This document shows, one piece after another, positions 32,040 to 44,124 of a stretch of DNA of 64,000 nucleotides. Numbering within the stretch: the stretch's first letter is position 1; every line of letters begins with the position of its first letter. The DNA lies in the NCBI GenBank assembly GCA_033807775.1, contig CM066317.1, positions 14,333,370-14,397,369 on the forward strand, written 5' to 3'. The stretch comes from Saussurea involucrata (lineage: Eukaryota > Streptophyta > Magnoliopsida > Asterales > Asteraceae). A program made the translations under genes and the position numbers. Under the pieces are notes generated by a model. It made no database searches. It saw only the letters and a program-made list of their open reading frames with translations, and was not told where the DNA came from.

Positions 32040-33563
32040 AAGGGGGAGATGATGTAATACCCCGGGTAAGTCCGTTAGATAATTTACCTATCCGTCAGAC
32101 TTATTTAACTCTATGAAGAAAGTTAGAGCAAGTTTGGGTAAAATCATGGGTTAAAAGGGTATGTTAACCATTAGTAAATAATTGAGGGTTCAATTGGTAA
32201 ATTAGGCTAAGATATTATCAATTCTAGGTATCAGATTATCATTATTCAGAAATAGAAAGAGTGTGTGTGTGCGGGAGTCCTGAAGACGAAAAGGGAAACG
32301 TACGGCTATCGCATCAATCGTTGGGTTAGAAGCAATTTGGAGGTAAGTTCCTTTACAGTTTGTGGTTATAATCAGTAGTATTAGACTTCTATCGGATTAG
32401 AATGTTTAAATTGAAGTTATATAGGTTTAATTTGAATCTGGGTATTTTGGGAAACCGACTGTGTTCTTGAGACTCCCGGTAGTATCAACTCCCGGTGATG
32501 TCAAGTCCCGGGGGAGTCCCGGTCAGGTGGACTCCCGGTATGGCCGACTCCCGGTACCATGGACTCCCGGTACTCTGGGAAGTCCCGGTAGTGTAGTCTC
32601 CCGGTACTCTGGGAAGTCCCGGTAGTGTAGTCTCCCGGTACTTTGGGAAGTCCCGGTACGTTGTTATGTTTTGTTGTTAAGTCAGAAGGGCAAGAGTATA
32701 AGTGAAACATTGGAGGGCCGGAACTTAGTAGGCTTTATGTGTTTGGCTAGTAAAGCGATATATGTATCTTAATTGGTTTCAGATTCTGTGGAGTCAAGGT
32801 GAAGGATAGGATATTTTTGAAAGGAACTCGCAAGTGTTTTTGGATAAGCGATCGAGGTGAGTTTTACTTTAAAACGTTTTCAACTGGAATACATATATGT
32901 GTTTATATGTGTATGTGAGTATGTGTGAAATATATATATTGTATTTATATGGCACGAAACGAGTATAGGTGAGCCGAATTATTATTCGGCGGGGCTGTAT
33001 GGAACTACAGCGGGGCTGCATGAAATTGCAGTGGAGCTGTAGGTAATTGCAGCGGGGCTGTGTGTAATTACAGTGGAGTCGACTGTATTGTACAGTGACG
33101 ATAATTAGTTGGCTTGCTACCGACTAATGTGGCCAGGGGAAAGAAGATGAGATGAGGAGAGATACACGGTGTACGAGTCTAAATGTGGTATTTATATACG
33201 TGTGGTATATGCGTGCTTATACGAAAGGTTTCATGTAAATTATTTTGATACAAAGTATTATGTGAAAAGAGTTTGATATTGATTTTGGAAAAGACCAGGA
33301 TTAACTCACTAGACCCGTTTGGTCTAACCCTCATTTTGTTTTCAAAAATATGTTTTCCAGGTCGAGGCATTGGTAGCGGCAAAGGAAAGAATAAGGTGTA
33401 GACTGCTTTCGTGGACCGATGATGATTAGGAAGATGTTATGTATTTTGTAGTTATGAAACAAAAAGGACCGTACTTGGTTTATTATGTAACTTTTGTTGT
33501 AATTCAATGATATGCATGTATGTTATGTATTATGATGTGTGTTATGGGATTTGGGTCATTACA
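32040..33563 (+). repeat. Polypurine tract and 3' LTR of the gag-only gypsy element
   Basis: AAGGGGGAGA at 32040-32049, then the LTR 32053-33563, same length as the 5' LTR. Confidence 0.93.
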
Positions 33564-33783
33564 ATTACTTATAAGGCATGTAAAACAGGGAGGTACTCGA
33601 GATAAAGATTTCATTCATCAAAACAAATGTTACATTAGATAACTCGATCGCCAATAGTCGAGCACAAAAAACAGAGTCCATAAATCATAAATCTATCCCA
33701 AATATGAAGATGAATGTCGATCACATCTTTGCCCGAAGTCTCGACCTTGAAATCCTCATCAACCGTGAAGCGCGATGAAGAAC

Positions 33784-34598
33784 TTATGCAAGGATCAAAC
33801 GAGTATGGGAATTATCTCCCAACATCATGCGCCGCGACTTGTTGCGGAGGTGAGTCCGCAGTATTTTGAGAATGCGGCTCTTAAGATTAATGTTAAGGTT
33901 GGAGGAAGGAATACGATATTTTTCGTAGCCCTCGACGGTCGACCACCAGTCCAACATCTTCTCTATCTTCACAAAAGAAGTGTGGAACATCTGTAAAATA
34001 CAAAGAAATATATTAACAAACGCTCGATGAAAAACGTCGAAACGTAAGTTTTAAAACAGAAACTTACTAAGAACGCCAGTCCGGCTATAGGCGATCTCGT
34101 CTCCTCGACGGAGATCCCTCGAAAACGCTCTTCGAAAGATAGGAGCTGATATTTTCCCAGATACGGGAACAATTTCGTCCCGACAAGGACACTGTCAACA
34201 AAGGGGTCCAACGGCAACGTAAAGTTGACCATCGTGACTTCCTTCTCATCCTCTCCCGTCTTAACACCCTTTCCCTTGTCGGCAGACGAAAGGGTCGACG
34301 TGGATAAGGGGAACATCGTCGCTAGTCGCGCAAGATCCACCGATATCACATCAATCGCGCTCGTTGCCTTCGCCTTCTCAGGCGTATTGACTCGCGATGA
34401 GCCATCAACCTTCGAAGACGGTTCCCTCAGGATCGTCATCCGCATCTTCGGTAAAACCCCCGACTCAGTTGTCAAAGCATGCAGTCTTCTCTCTTTTCCC
34501 TCACAGGCGAACTTGAGTTGAGCTGCTCTTTTAGCCGAGATCGTCGGCACCTTCATCCGCATCTTCGGTAAAACCCCCGACTCAGTTGTCAACCTCAT
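33784..34598 (-). pseudogene. Truncated antisense gene of P (two exons left)
   Basis: Antisense to P and homologous to exons 3 and 4 of the H antisense gene. On the minus strand one exon runs to about 34067 with the FPYLGKYQLLSFEERF block and ends at TTA|GTAAGT. The next starts after TTTTACAG near 33993 with SFVKIEKMLDWW and ends after about 65 codons. Exons 1 and 2, with the conserved gypsy-type domain and promoter, are missing. The upstream end carries a duplicated TTESGVLPKMRM segment from the rearrangement at 34437-34592. M2 has the same shortened last exon, so P and M2 share an ancestor. Confidence 0.7.
34437..34592. repeat. 39-bp direct repeat at the rearranged start of the P 3' LTR
   Basis: A segment starting CATCCGCATCTTCGGTAAAA is at 34437-34475 and repeated at 34554-34592. 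The second copy ends exactly in GTCAA, where LTR homology begins, a short stretch shared by both partners. This points to a slippage or end-joining event that removed the first 214 bases of the LTR. Confidence 0.75.
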
Positions 34599-35175
34599 TC
34601 ATAGCCAACAGACGAAACCGACAGAGCAGTTATGAGCATTAAAACAACGATGACCGGTACGACTGTTACTAGAAGAAATCATGAAATCATTAAAGCATTT
34701 GAAGACTATAAATACAAAGACAAAGCTATCATTTGAAGGACAATCTATCACCATCGAATTCAAGAATCACACTGCGTACTCAAGAACATCCGAAGCAAAT
34801 GAATTTCTCTCCAGTGATCGCTCTCGACGCACGACTCACACTCTCGAACAGCAGCTTTTAGCACACGACACACTTGTTTTACATTCGATACACTTGTTAT
34901 TTTTACATTTCAAGTCATTTGTATTGTAATCACTGTACGATCGACACCTGAAACAAAGGACATCGCCCCTGTTTGGCGACCATAGTGCAGTGACGACTTC
35001 CAGAGTCGTCCGCGGTTTTTTTCCTCGTTGAGGTTTTTCCCGCGTCATCAAAATCTCTGTCTCTTTACGTTTTTTTGTCTTTGTCGCACGCTTTTGTCAA
35101 ACGATTCCTTTCTTTAGTTGTTAAGCTCCACAATCAACCTCAAGTTGTACTTGTGTGCGATTTTTGGCATTAACA
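34588..35175 (+). repeat. 3' LTR of P, 5'-truncated (588 bp)
   Basis: Matches 24010-24596 of the 5' LTR with about 18 differences and ends ATTAACA next to the CTATA target copy. Its TGTTTGGG start and the adjacent polypurine tract are missing. Confidence 0.9.
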
Positions 35176-35964
35176 CTATACTTTCGAAGGATGTCGAACG
35201 ACTGTCTCAAATGCTCGATGGGTCGACTGCTTGCTTCGACTTGACGAGCATATCGTCAATATATACTTCCATCGTGTCGCCGAGATGATCTTTAAATATC
35301 TTGTTCACCAGACGCTGATAGGTAGAACCTGCATTTTTTAGTCCAAAGGGCATAACCTTGTAACAATAAATACCTCGATCTGTCATGAAGGCTGTTTTTT
35401 CCTGGTCCTCGACGTGCATCAGGATCTGATTGTATCCGGAATAAGCATCCATGAACGTCAATAGTTCATGTCCTGCTGTCGCGTCGACCATGGCATCGAT
35501 ATGCGGCAATGGAAAAGGATCTTTTGGACAAGCTTTGTTGAGATCTGTGAAGTCGATACAGACCCTCCATTTGCCATTTTTCTTTTGCACGACCACGACA
35601 TTTGCAACCAGTCGGGGTACTTTACTTTTTGAATCTTCCTTGTCTTAAGGAGGTTGTCGACCTCGTCATTAATTACCTTATTTCGCTCAGGAGCAAATTT
35701 ACGTCCTTTTTGCTTGACAGGTTTAAATGACGGGTCGACATTGAGCTTATAAGAAATAACGATGGGGTCTATGCCGACCATGTCTTCGTGCGACTAGGCA
35801 AAGCAGTCGGCATGTTCCTGCAAAAAAGATATTAGCTTTTCCTTAAGGCAGGGGTCGAGAGACGAACCTACAAAGACGATTTGGTCAGGCTTGCTCTGGT
35901 CCAGGACGACTTCCTCCAGGCGATAGTCGTCGGCTGTTCCAGGAGCATCCTGGACCTGTAATTG
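35176..35964 (-). pseudogene. N-terminal RT region of H Pol
   Basis: Continues the frame broken by P. It has DDYRLEEVVLDQS, the pre-RT segment, then CIDFTDLNKACPKDPFPLP and YIDDMLVKSK. Damage: TAG at 35794-35796 where relatives read Trp (FAWSHED), a one-base shift near 35600, and another near 35220. Same frame as gag-protease upstream, separated from it by one TAG. Confidence 0.85.
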
Positions 35965-37442
35965 CTAGATGGTCTGCTTTTGCGGCTTCAGGGTCGTCTT
36001 GTAGCAGTCGCGGGCGACTTTCGGCTCACTTTTGATCTCCTGGACTCCCCACGGCGTAGGGAACTTCATGGTTTGATGATACGTCGAGGGAACGAATTTC
36101 ATGTCATGGATCCATGGTCGATCTAAGATGATGTTATAGGCCGACGAGCAACCGATGACGTTGAACTTTGTCGACTTGTTGATCCCTCCGGCATAGACAG
36201 GCAGGGTGATCTCTTCAAAGGTACTCGTCATGTCTCCATTGAAACCTACCAAGGTTGTCGAGCGTCGGGTAATTTCAGATCGATCAATTCCCATGGCCTT
36301 GATGGTGTCAAGAAAGATGACGTTCGCTAAACTGCCTCCGTCGACCAAGACTCGTCGGGTCAGGCAATTACCAATCGTGAGTTGAATGATCAACCCGTCA
36401 TGATGCTTTTGATACGAGGCGTCGAGGTCGTCTTGGTCGAATGAAATCTTCATGGCTTCTAACTCCAGATCTCCTTTAGGTCTTGATGAACGAGGGGTAG
36501 GTCGATCGTCAGGTGCTTGGCTGGCATGACGTTTGGCTGCGGAATATATCAGACCGCAGACGTCAGACCCACCAGTTATGCAATTGACGACCTTTGCATG
36601 TTCGGGAGTCGGCGGTCGAACGTCGTTATCTTGAGTAACGACGTTGTCGATGATATCTTTGAGATTACCTTTTGGGACGTGGTATGCTAGCTTCTTTTTT
36701 AGAGCTATGCAATCATCCATCACATGACCGTGGTCGACGTGGAAGTCGCACCACTTTGACTTATCTTTCTTACCGTCATCTTTGTTGGACTTCTTCGGCC
36801 ACCGGATGGTTGCCTGGACGGTCTTCAGGGCCTCGACCAAGTCCTTAGTAGTTCCTTTGAATCCGTAGGAGGATATCTTAGGATACTCAGGAAATTTGGT
36901 CGGGGTCGCGGTCTTCTTTTTCTCTAATCGTACGTTCGAGATTTGTCGTGCTGGCTCTGACTTGGACACCGCCTTTGTCTTGAACTCTGCCTTCTTTACA
37001 CTCAACGACCTCTTGTCGTCAGAATTCTTTTGACGGAAGTCAACATCGTATTCTACCCTCATATAAGCCAGGGTTCTTGCACGAACGTCTTCGAAATTTT
37101 CCGGAGGATACTTTGTTAGATCGGTGTATAGACCCGAACTGTCATCCAGACCACGTTTGTAGGCTTCGATCGCGGTCTTGACATCGCAGTTACGGACACT
37201 GATCATCTCTGCATTGAATCTATTGAAATAGCTCCGAATAGATTCACCGGCCTTCTGCACGACATAATACAAGTCGCTGGTCTGTTTTTCCATCTTGCGA
37301 CTGCTGGCGAACTGCTGGGAAAATTGGTTGACTAACTCAGCGAAGGACCCGATGGATTTGGGCATGAGGTTAATCAACCATTGGAGGGCAGGACCCATAA
37401 GAGGCGCGCCAAAACTTTTTCACTTGCACACTTCTTGATAAA
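35965..37442 (-). pseudogene. Gag C-terminal half and protease of H
   Basis: 477 open residues from 37398. They contain the Tat gag signature (QWLINLMPKSIGSFAELVNQFSQQF), a CX2H-type zinc motif (CDFHVDHGHVMDDC) and a protease with RVLVDGGSLANVIF; the D-G-G form is usual in this lineage. It ends in TAG at 35965-35967, with the RT frame continuing in phase behind it, so Gag-Pro-Pol was probably one frame. Between 37399 and 37442 the frame has a stop (CK*KSFG). M2 is inserted here; the N-terminal half is at 44125-44886. Confidence 0.85.
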
Positions 37443-38306
37443 TGTTAATGCCAAAAATCACACCAAAGGGACAACTTAAGGTCGATGTGGACTTTAACAA
37501 CTAAAGAAAGGAATCGTTCGACAAAGGCGTGCGACAAAGATAAAAATGTAAATGAGACAGAGAATTTGATGACGCGGGAAAAACCTTAACGAGAAAAAAA
37601 CCTGCGGACGACAGTGGATGTCGTCGCTGCACTATGGTCGCCAATCAGGGGCGATGTCCTTGGTGTTCCGGGTGTCGATCGTACAGAGATTACAATACAA
37701 ATGAAGGGAAAGACTTCGAAATGTAAAGTACAAGTGTTTGAAATGTAAAAACAGTGTGCGTCGTGTGTGAAAACAATGTGTAAACTGTTGGTCGAGAGTG
37801 AAAGTCATGCATCGGGAGTGATTCTTCGCGGGAGAGTTCTTTGCTTGTAGTGTTCTTCTGAGCTGGGATGCTTATCTTCTATTGTTCGATGTTCGGTCCC
37901 TGGAACTGAAGTTTAACTTGACCTTTTATAACCTTCGGGTGCTTTGATTATCTCATTGATTGCTTTGATAACAGCCATAACGGTCGCCAGTTGTAACTCT
38001 TCATAATTGCTCTTCGTCGGTTATGACCGTTGCCCATTAATGACTTTGACTCCTACATTAATCATTGAACAAACGTAACAGTCGTATATCGAGTTAGTGA
38101 AGGTCGTACGGTCTTGTGCGACGGTCGTGCGGAACGGGCGACGTCGAGGTCGAGTGTCGTGAGGAACTCTCGACTTACCTTTTAGGAGGGACGACGGAGG
38201 TTTTTTGGGTCTTTGTCGGGGCCTTATCTTAATACAAGATATAGTTCATAACATGTGTCTTACCTTTTCTGGTCGTGGTCGAGACCTGTGAAATTTTGCC
38301 CAAACT
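37443..38306 (-). repeat. 3' LTR of M2
   Basis: Starts TGTTAATGCC; its last base is mutated (CCCAAACT instead of CCCAAACA). Followed by GTTTGCCCCCAAATTTTG, the polypurine tract on the minus strand, again in an AT-rich inverted repeat. Confidence 0.9.
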
Positions 38307-38596
38307 GTTTGCCCCCAAATTTTGAAAGTAGGATGGCAAATTCGAATTTTAAATTTTGTCAGTCAGACGCATAAGATTATGACACGTGTGGAAAGTTACC
38401 TTGGTTGTTTTAGAACTGAATCGGTTCAATTCAAACTAGAGAGGGAAGTCGAAGAGAGGATAAAGTCGTGACGTCATGCCGACGCACGATGGTGCTTACC
38501 AGCTGTCTTTGACAGGCGTCGACGATCCGTGTAGTCATACGAAAAGATGGGGACGTGTGTTGATCATCAAAGGATTCGATCTGACGCGATTTCCTG

Positions 38597-39200
38597 CATA
38601 AATAGAGATCAGAATGGATCATTTGTTATGGCTAAAGCGAGATTTCCTGCTATTCTTTGTTTTTCTTTGCTCAGAAATTTTTTGAAGCTTTTGTATAAGG
38701 CCTAGTTTCTCGATCTTTTTCAAATCAGAGATACCTCGAGAATAATTATACCTGAGCTGGTGAAGGCCTGGATTACGATAGACGCGACGTTCGTGGATCC
38801 TGCGCATCTGGCGACGATGTTCTCTATATCCTCGTCGACCCTTTCGTCAGCCGCCAGGGGCAAGGGTGTAAAGACGGGAGAGGATGAGGAGGAAGTCATG
38901 ATTATCAACTTTATGTTGTCGACGATCCTCCTGACTGACTATGTCCTTGACGGGACGAAGTCATTTCCGTATCTGGGGAATTATCAGCTCTTATCTTTCA
39001 AGGAGCGTTTTCAAGGGACCTCTATCGAAGAGATGGGATTGCGTTTAGCTGGACTAGCGTTTTTTGTGAGTTTTTCTTTCGAAACTTGTATTCCTAATGT
39101 TTTCGCTGAATGTTTGTGTAACAGACTTCTTTTGTATTTTACAGACGTTTCAATCTTCTTTTGTTAGATACGCGAAGATAGAGAAGATGTTGGACTGGAA
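38597..39200 (+). pseudogene. Antisense gene remnant of M2 with TATA box and last two exons
   Basis: CATAAATA at 38597 matches the TATA position of the H antisense gene, but exons 1-2 are deleted. An open stretch from 38760 carries FPYLGNYQLLSFKERF and ends at a GTGAGT donor near 39067. After a TTTTACAG acceptor near 39145 comes a short last exon (SFVRYAKIEKMLDW) as in P. Confidence 0.65.
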
Positions 39201-39849
39201 GTCGACCGTCGAGAAGATCATATTCCTTCCTTTTACCTTAACATTAATCTTAAGAGCCGCATTCTAAAAGTGTTGCGGCATAGGGCATCAGAAAACTCCT
39301 AATATACTCGTTTGATCCTTACATTAGCTTCTTAGCGTGTTTTTGGGTGTGACGAGGACTTGAAGGCCGAGACTGAGCATACGATCGACACTCCTCTCTA
39401 GATTTAGGAGATGCTATGTTTTTTCATGTCTCGATCGTTGGTGGTCGAGCCATTTTAACTTTGTATACTCGATCGTCGGTCACTCCTATGTAATCGTTTG
39501 TTTCGTAAATGAATTTCATCCTTTTGTCGAATTTTTATTTCGATTTACATATGTCGTAGATAGATGTAATATCAACCGTATAACTTTGTTAAGTATAGAA
39601 CGAGCGAAGAAATCGTGCGACTTAGCCATTCATAGCAATATAACGATTGAAATATCATACGTTTGACTTGTATTGATAGGCTCAACTATACGTTGTTGAC
39701 GTGTTAGAACGTACAAAATTTTTCTGAATCCATAAACTCAGATCGAGAGGTCGCTCAAACCTTATGATCGTGTAACCAAATTTCATGATGAAATTTGAAT
39801 CATGTGCCCCTGTGATAAAACAATTAAGTTGCATGAGAGGAAGGTGTTT
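39201..39849. other. 3' untranslated spacer of M2
   Basis: No gene. GTCG-rich sequence like the same region of H and E4. Confidence 0.6.
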
Positions 39850-42800
39850 TTAGAAAAAATACTTTTTCAAGTGCGTCGCATTCCAACTGCGTGGGATTTC
39901 TTGATTGTCGAGAGTCTGGAGTCGATAGGCTCCTTTACCAACGACTTCGGAGATGCGGTAAGGACCTTCCCATTTAATAGAAAGCTTGTCGGCATTGAGT
40001 TCTTGAGTGTTTTGGAACACTCGACGGAGAACGTAATCGCCTTCTTGAAAGACTTTGACTTTGACGTGTTTATTGAAATGTCGCTCGACTGCTTGCTTCT
40101 GAGATGCCATTCTGATCAAAGCTGATTCTCTAAGCTCCTCGAGGGCGTCGATATCATAATTTAAATCAATCATGTTGTGGTCGACGGAAGTATGCCTCGA
40201 AGTTGGGAGCTGGACTTCGATTGGCAGGACTGCTTCGCAACCGTAGACGAGAGAGAAAGGGGTTTGTCCTGTAGACGTGCGCGGTGTCGTGCGATTTGCC
40301 CATAGGACTGAAGGGAGTTCTTCGACCCATCTTCCTTTTGCAGCTTTTAACCTTTTCTTGATCGAAGCTATAATGGTCTTATTACTTGATTCAGCAAGTC
40401 CGTTCGCCTGAGGGTATCTGGGAGTCAAGGTTGTTAACTTGATACTCCTGTCTTCGCAAAATTGTTGGGTCCTGTCGCTTATGAATTGGGATCCGTTGTC
40501 ACAGACGATTTCGGATGGAATCCCAAATCTGCATATGATGTTAGTCTGGATAAAAGAGATGACTTCCTTGTCCCTTATTTGGGAAAAAGCAGCCGCTTCA
40601 ACCCACTTGGAAAAATAATCGGTGAGTACGAGGAGGAATACCTTTTGCCCCGGATCCGGGGGTAGATTGCCGCAATATCCATTCCCCACCTCATGAAGGG
40701 CCATGGGATAAGTGTCGAGTGCAAGGGTTCAGAGGGTTTATGAGACATACCTGCATGTCGCTGACAAGGGTCACAGTTCTGGACGTACTTGACGGCGTCT
40801 TGTCGCAATGTTGGCCAAAAATACCCTTGTCGAGAGATACGATTAGCCAAACTGCGACCACCGGAATGATTGCCACATTCGCCGTCGTGCATCTCGTGAA
40901 GGATTTTTTGGACCTGACTCTTGCTAATGACGCATCTCAGGTTTAACCATGTCGATGATCGTCGATAGAGCTTATCTCCAATTATGGTATATTTAGATGC
41001 TTTGAATCTGATCTTCCGGGCTTCCATCTTGTCTTCTGGGAGTTGGTCGTGCATAAGGAAATTTTGGATGTCGCACGACCCATCATCTTTTTCGTCCTCG
41101 ATATGGACGACATCGATGTTTTTGATAGACGATGTCGCCAGATGGATCATGGGAATAACGTCGAATATGGGTTCGACTAAAGCAGACCCGAGATTTGCTA
41201 AAGCGTCGGCTTGAGTATTCTGGTCCCTCGGGATTTGTTCGATAGAAAATGTTTTGAATTTTTTGGCCTTTTCTTTTGCTACCTTCAGGTATGCTGTCAT
41301 TTTTGAATCTTTGGCCGCGAACTCCCCATTGATCTGGTTCACCACCAGGAGAGAGTCGTTTTTAACATGTAACGCAATTGCCCCCGAGTCGTGGGCCATA
41401 TTCATTCCCACGATCAGGGCTTCATATTCAGCTTCGTTGTTGGTGGTTTTGAAATCGCATCGGATCGAGTATACCATCTTGCCCCCCTATGGCGACTTTA
41501 AGACGACGCCTAGTCCTGAGCCTCCAATGTTGGATGACCCATCGACGTGTAAGATCCAGGGCACGTCGTCGTGAGTCGCCACAGTCGATACCTCGAGCTC
41601 TGCTTCTTTCTCCAATTCAGGGCTGAAGTCAGCAATGAAGTCTGCCAAGGCTTGCGACTTGATCGCGGTCCTGGGCTTGAAGTCAATGTCGTAGCTGCTG
41701 AGATATATGCTCCATTTTGCTAAGCGACCTGTCAACTCAGGTTTTCTTAAGACAGTCTTAAGAGGGAAGTTAGTTACGACAGTAATGGGATGCGACTCAA
41801 AATAGTGTCGTAATTTTTTAGCAGTTGTGACTAGCGACAAGAGCAATTTTTCCATAGAGGAATACCTGGTTTCTGCGTCCAGAAGAGATTTACTTACATA
41901 GTAGATTGGCAGTTGCTGTTTTTCATCTTCTCGTGTTAGGACAGCACTTACCGCGTTTGGACTAACAGCCAGATATAGTTGCAAGATTTCGTGATCGCGA
42001 GGTTTCGACAATAAGGGAGGTGACGTCATGTATTCTTTGAGCTTTTACAATGCCTGTTAATGATCGTCGGTCCAGTCGAAGCCTCTGTTTTTCCTGAGGA
42101 CGTTGTAAAACAGATGGCATTTATCTGAGGATCGAGAGATAAACCTGTTCAGGGCAGCTACTCGACCAGTAAGCTTCTGAACCTCCTTGAAATTTCTAGG
42201 GGATTTAATTTCGATAATCGCCTTGATCTGGTCTGGATTAGCTTCAATTCCTCGACGAGTGACCATATAGCCCAGGAATTTCCCAGCGCTGACACCGAAA
42301 GAACATTTCGTCGGGTTAAGCTTTATGCTGTATTTTCGAAGGATGTCGAACGACTGCCTTAAATGCTCGACGTGGTCAATAGCTTGCCTTGACTTGACCA
42401 ACATATCGTCGATGTATACTTCCATCGTGTCGCCAAGACGGTCTTTGAACATCTTGTTCACCAGGCGCTGGTAAGTAGATCCTACATTTTTTAGTCCGAA
42501 AGGCATAACTTTATAACAATAAATACCTCGGTCCGTCATAAATGCGGTTTTTTCTTGGTCCTCGATGTGCATTAAGATTTGATTGTATCCGGAATAGGCA
42601 TCCATGAACGTCAGTAGTTCGTGCCCCGCTGTCGCGTCGACCATGGCGTCGATATGAGGTAATGGAAAAGGATCTTTTGGACAGGCTTTATTGAGGTCTG
42701 TGAAGTCGATACAGACCCTCAACTTTCCATTCTTCTTCGCTACAACCACGACGTTAGCAAGCCAATCGGGGTATTTTACCTCTTGAATCTTCCCTGTCTT

Positions 42801-43160
42801 GAGAAGGTTGTCGACTTCGTCATTTATCACCTTATTCCTTTCAGGAGCAAATTTCCGTCGCTTCTGCTTTATTGGTTTGAACGATGGGTCGACGTTGAGC
42901 TTGTGAGAGATGACGTCAGGATCTATGCCGACCATATCTTCATGCGACCAGGCGAAACAATCAGCATGTTCATGCAAAAAAGATATTAACTTTTCCCTGA
43001 GGCAAGGATTGAGAGACGACCCGATTAAGACTTTTTGGTCAGGCTTGCTTGAATCTAGAATGACTTCCTCCAGGCGATAATCGTTGACTGCTTTAAGTGC
43101 AACTTGTGCATTTTCGAGCCCCTCATGTGCTGGGTCAGCGGATTGTTCGTTATTCGCCAT
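39850..43160 (-). pseudogene. Gag-less Pol of M2 (RT, two RNase H domains, integrase), several breaks
   Basis: The start ATG is at 43160-43158, four bases after CAG, giving a leader MANNEQSADPAHEGL that runs into NDYRLEEVILDSS and the RT (CIDFTDLNKACPKDPFPLP, YIDDMLVKSR). RNase H, the second RNase H (NIGGSGLGVVL) and integrase (YSKWVEAAAF, CDNGSQFIS, ANGLAESSNK) follow. Breaks: two TAA stops near 42046-42060, one TAG at 41484-41486 (Gln codon in relatives) and a one-base shift near 40670. There is no gag or protease. The leader differs from that of P, so the two gag deletions may be separate or the leader has diverged. Confidence 0.85.
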
Positions 43161-43164
43161 TTTC

Positions 43165-43261
43165 CTGAAATAGAGAACAGAAGAAACTCCAAGAAAACGT
43201 AAGTAAAACGCACGTTTGTCGAAGATTTTCTCTAGATGGGGTCCCACGGATAGCGCCAAAC
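43165..43261 (-). other. Leader and primer-binding site of M2
   Basis: On the minus strand: TGGCGCTATCCGTGGGACC (one base off the P/E4 consensus), CCATCTAGAGAAA, a CTTAC branch-like sequence and a pyrimidine run ending in TTTCAG before the ATG. Confidence 0.75.
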
Positions 43262-44124
43262 TGTTAATGCCAAAAATCGCACCAAAGGGACAACTTAAGG
43301 TCGATGTGGACTTTAACAACTAAAGAAAGGAATCGTTCGACAAAGGCGTGCAACAAAGATAAAAATGTAAATGAGACAGAGGATTTGATGACGTAGGAAA
43401 AACCTCAACGAGGAAAAAACCTGCGGACGACAGAGGATGTCGTCGCTGCACTATGGTCACCAATCAGGGGCGATGTCCTTGGTGTTCCGGGTGTCGATCG
43501 TACAGAGATTACAATACAAATGAAGGGAAAGACTTCGAAATGTAAAGTACAAGTGTTTGAAATGTAAAAACAGTGTGCGTCGTGTGTGAAAACAATGTGT
43601 AAACTGTTGGTCGAGAGTGAAAGTCGTGCATCGGGAGCGATTCTTCGAGGGATAGTTCTTTGCTTGTAGTGTTCTTCTGAGCTGGGATGCTTATCTTCTA
43701 TTGTTCGATGTTCGGTCCCTGGAACTGAAGTTTAACTTGACCTTTATAACCTTCGGGTGCTTTGATTAGCTCATTGATTGCTTTGATAACAGCCATAACG
43801 GTCGCCAGTTGTAACTCTTCATAATTGCTCTTCGTCGGTTATGATCGTTGCCCATTAATGACTTTGACTCCTGCATTAATCATTGAACAAACGTAACAGT
43901 CGTATATCGAGTTAGTCAAGGTCGTACGATCTTGTGCGACGGTCGTGCGGAACGGGCGACGTCAAGGTCGAGTGTCGTGAGGAACTCTCGACTTACCTTT
44001 TAGGAGGGACGATGGAGGTTTTTTGGGTCTTTGTCGGGGCCTTATCTTAATACAAGATATAGTTCATAACATGTGTCTTACCTTTTCTGGTCGTGGTCGA
44101 GACCTGTGAAATTTTGCCCAAACA
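43262..44124 (-). repeat. 5' LTR of M2
   Basis: TGTTAATGCC..CCCAAACA, 863 bp. Confidence 0.92.

Larger units (their letters stand above)
28781..33563 (+). mobile_element. Gag-only gypsy LTR element of TR-GAG type (Tekay-like)
   Basis: LTRs of 1511 bp each (28781-30291 and 32053-33563) differ at about 16 positions by eye (1.1%). The target copy ATTAC is exact on both sides (28776-28780, 33564-33568). It has a tRNA-Met primer site, a leader, one gag frame and a polypurine tract. The internal region is only 1.76 kb and has no RT, RNase H or integrase. Gag breaks off inside the protease start (...KVLSDFGT) and joins sequence typical of the element's 3' end. This matches the described class of terminal-repeat elements with only gag (TR-GAG), moved in trans by a full relative. 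Confidence 0.92.
23796..35175 (+). mobile_element. Tat-type gypsy element P: pol-only (no gag or protease), inserted in H
   Basis: Plus strand. The target copy CTATA is at 23791-23795 and 35176-35180. The 5' LTR is 23796-24596; the 3' LTR (34588-35175) lacks its first 214 bases. The 5' LTR is followed by a primer site, a leader, one long pol frame, a 3' region and an antisense gene. No gag or protease exists: a start region resembling the first 23 codons of H gag runs straight into the pre-RT segment. The gag-only gypsy element at 28781-33563 is inserted in the 3' region. The shared LTR parts differ at about 18 of 587 sites (3%). Confidence 0.9.
37443..44124 (-). mobile_element. Tat-type gypsy element M2: pol-only (no gag or protease), inserted in H gag
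   Basis: Minus strand, LTRs 37443-38306 and 43262-44124 (about 22 differences, 2.5%). Flanks ATAAA and ATACA, 4 of 5 matching. The internal 4.95 kb hold leader, primer site, pol without gag or protease, a 3' spacer and an antisense gene remnant. The gag-less layout and the shortened antisense gene are shared with P. Confidence 0.9.
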
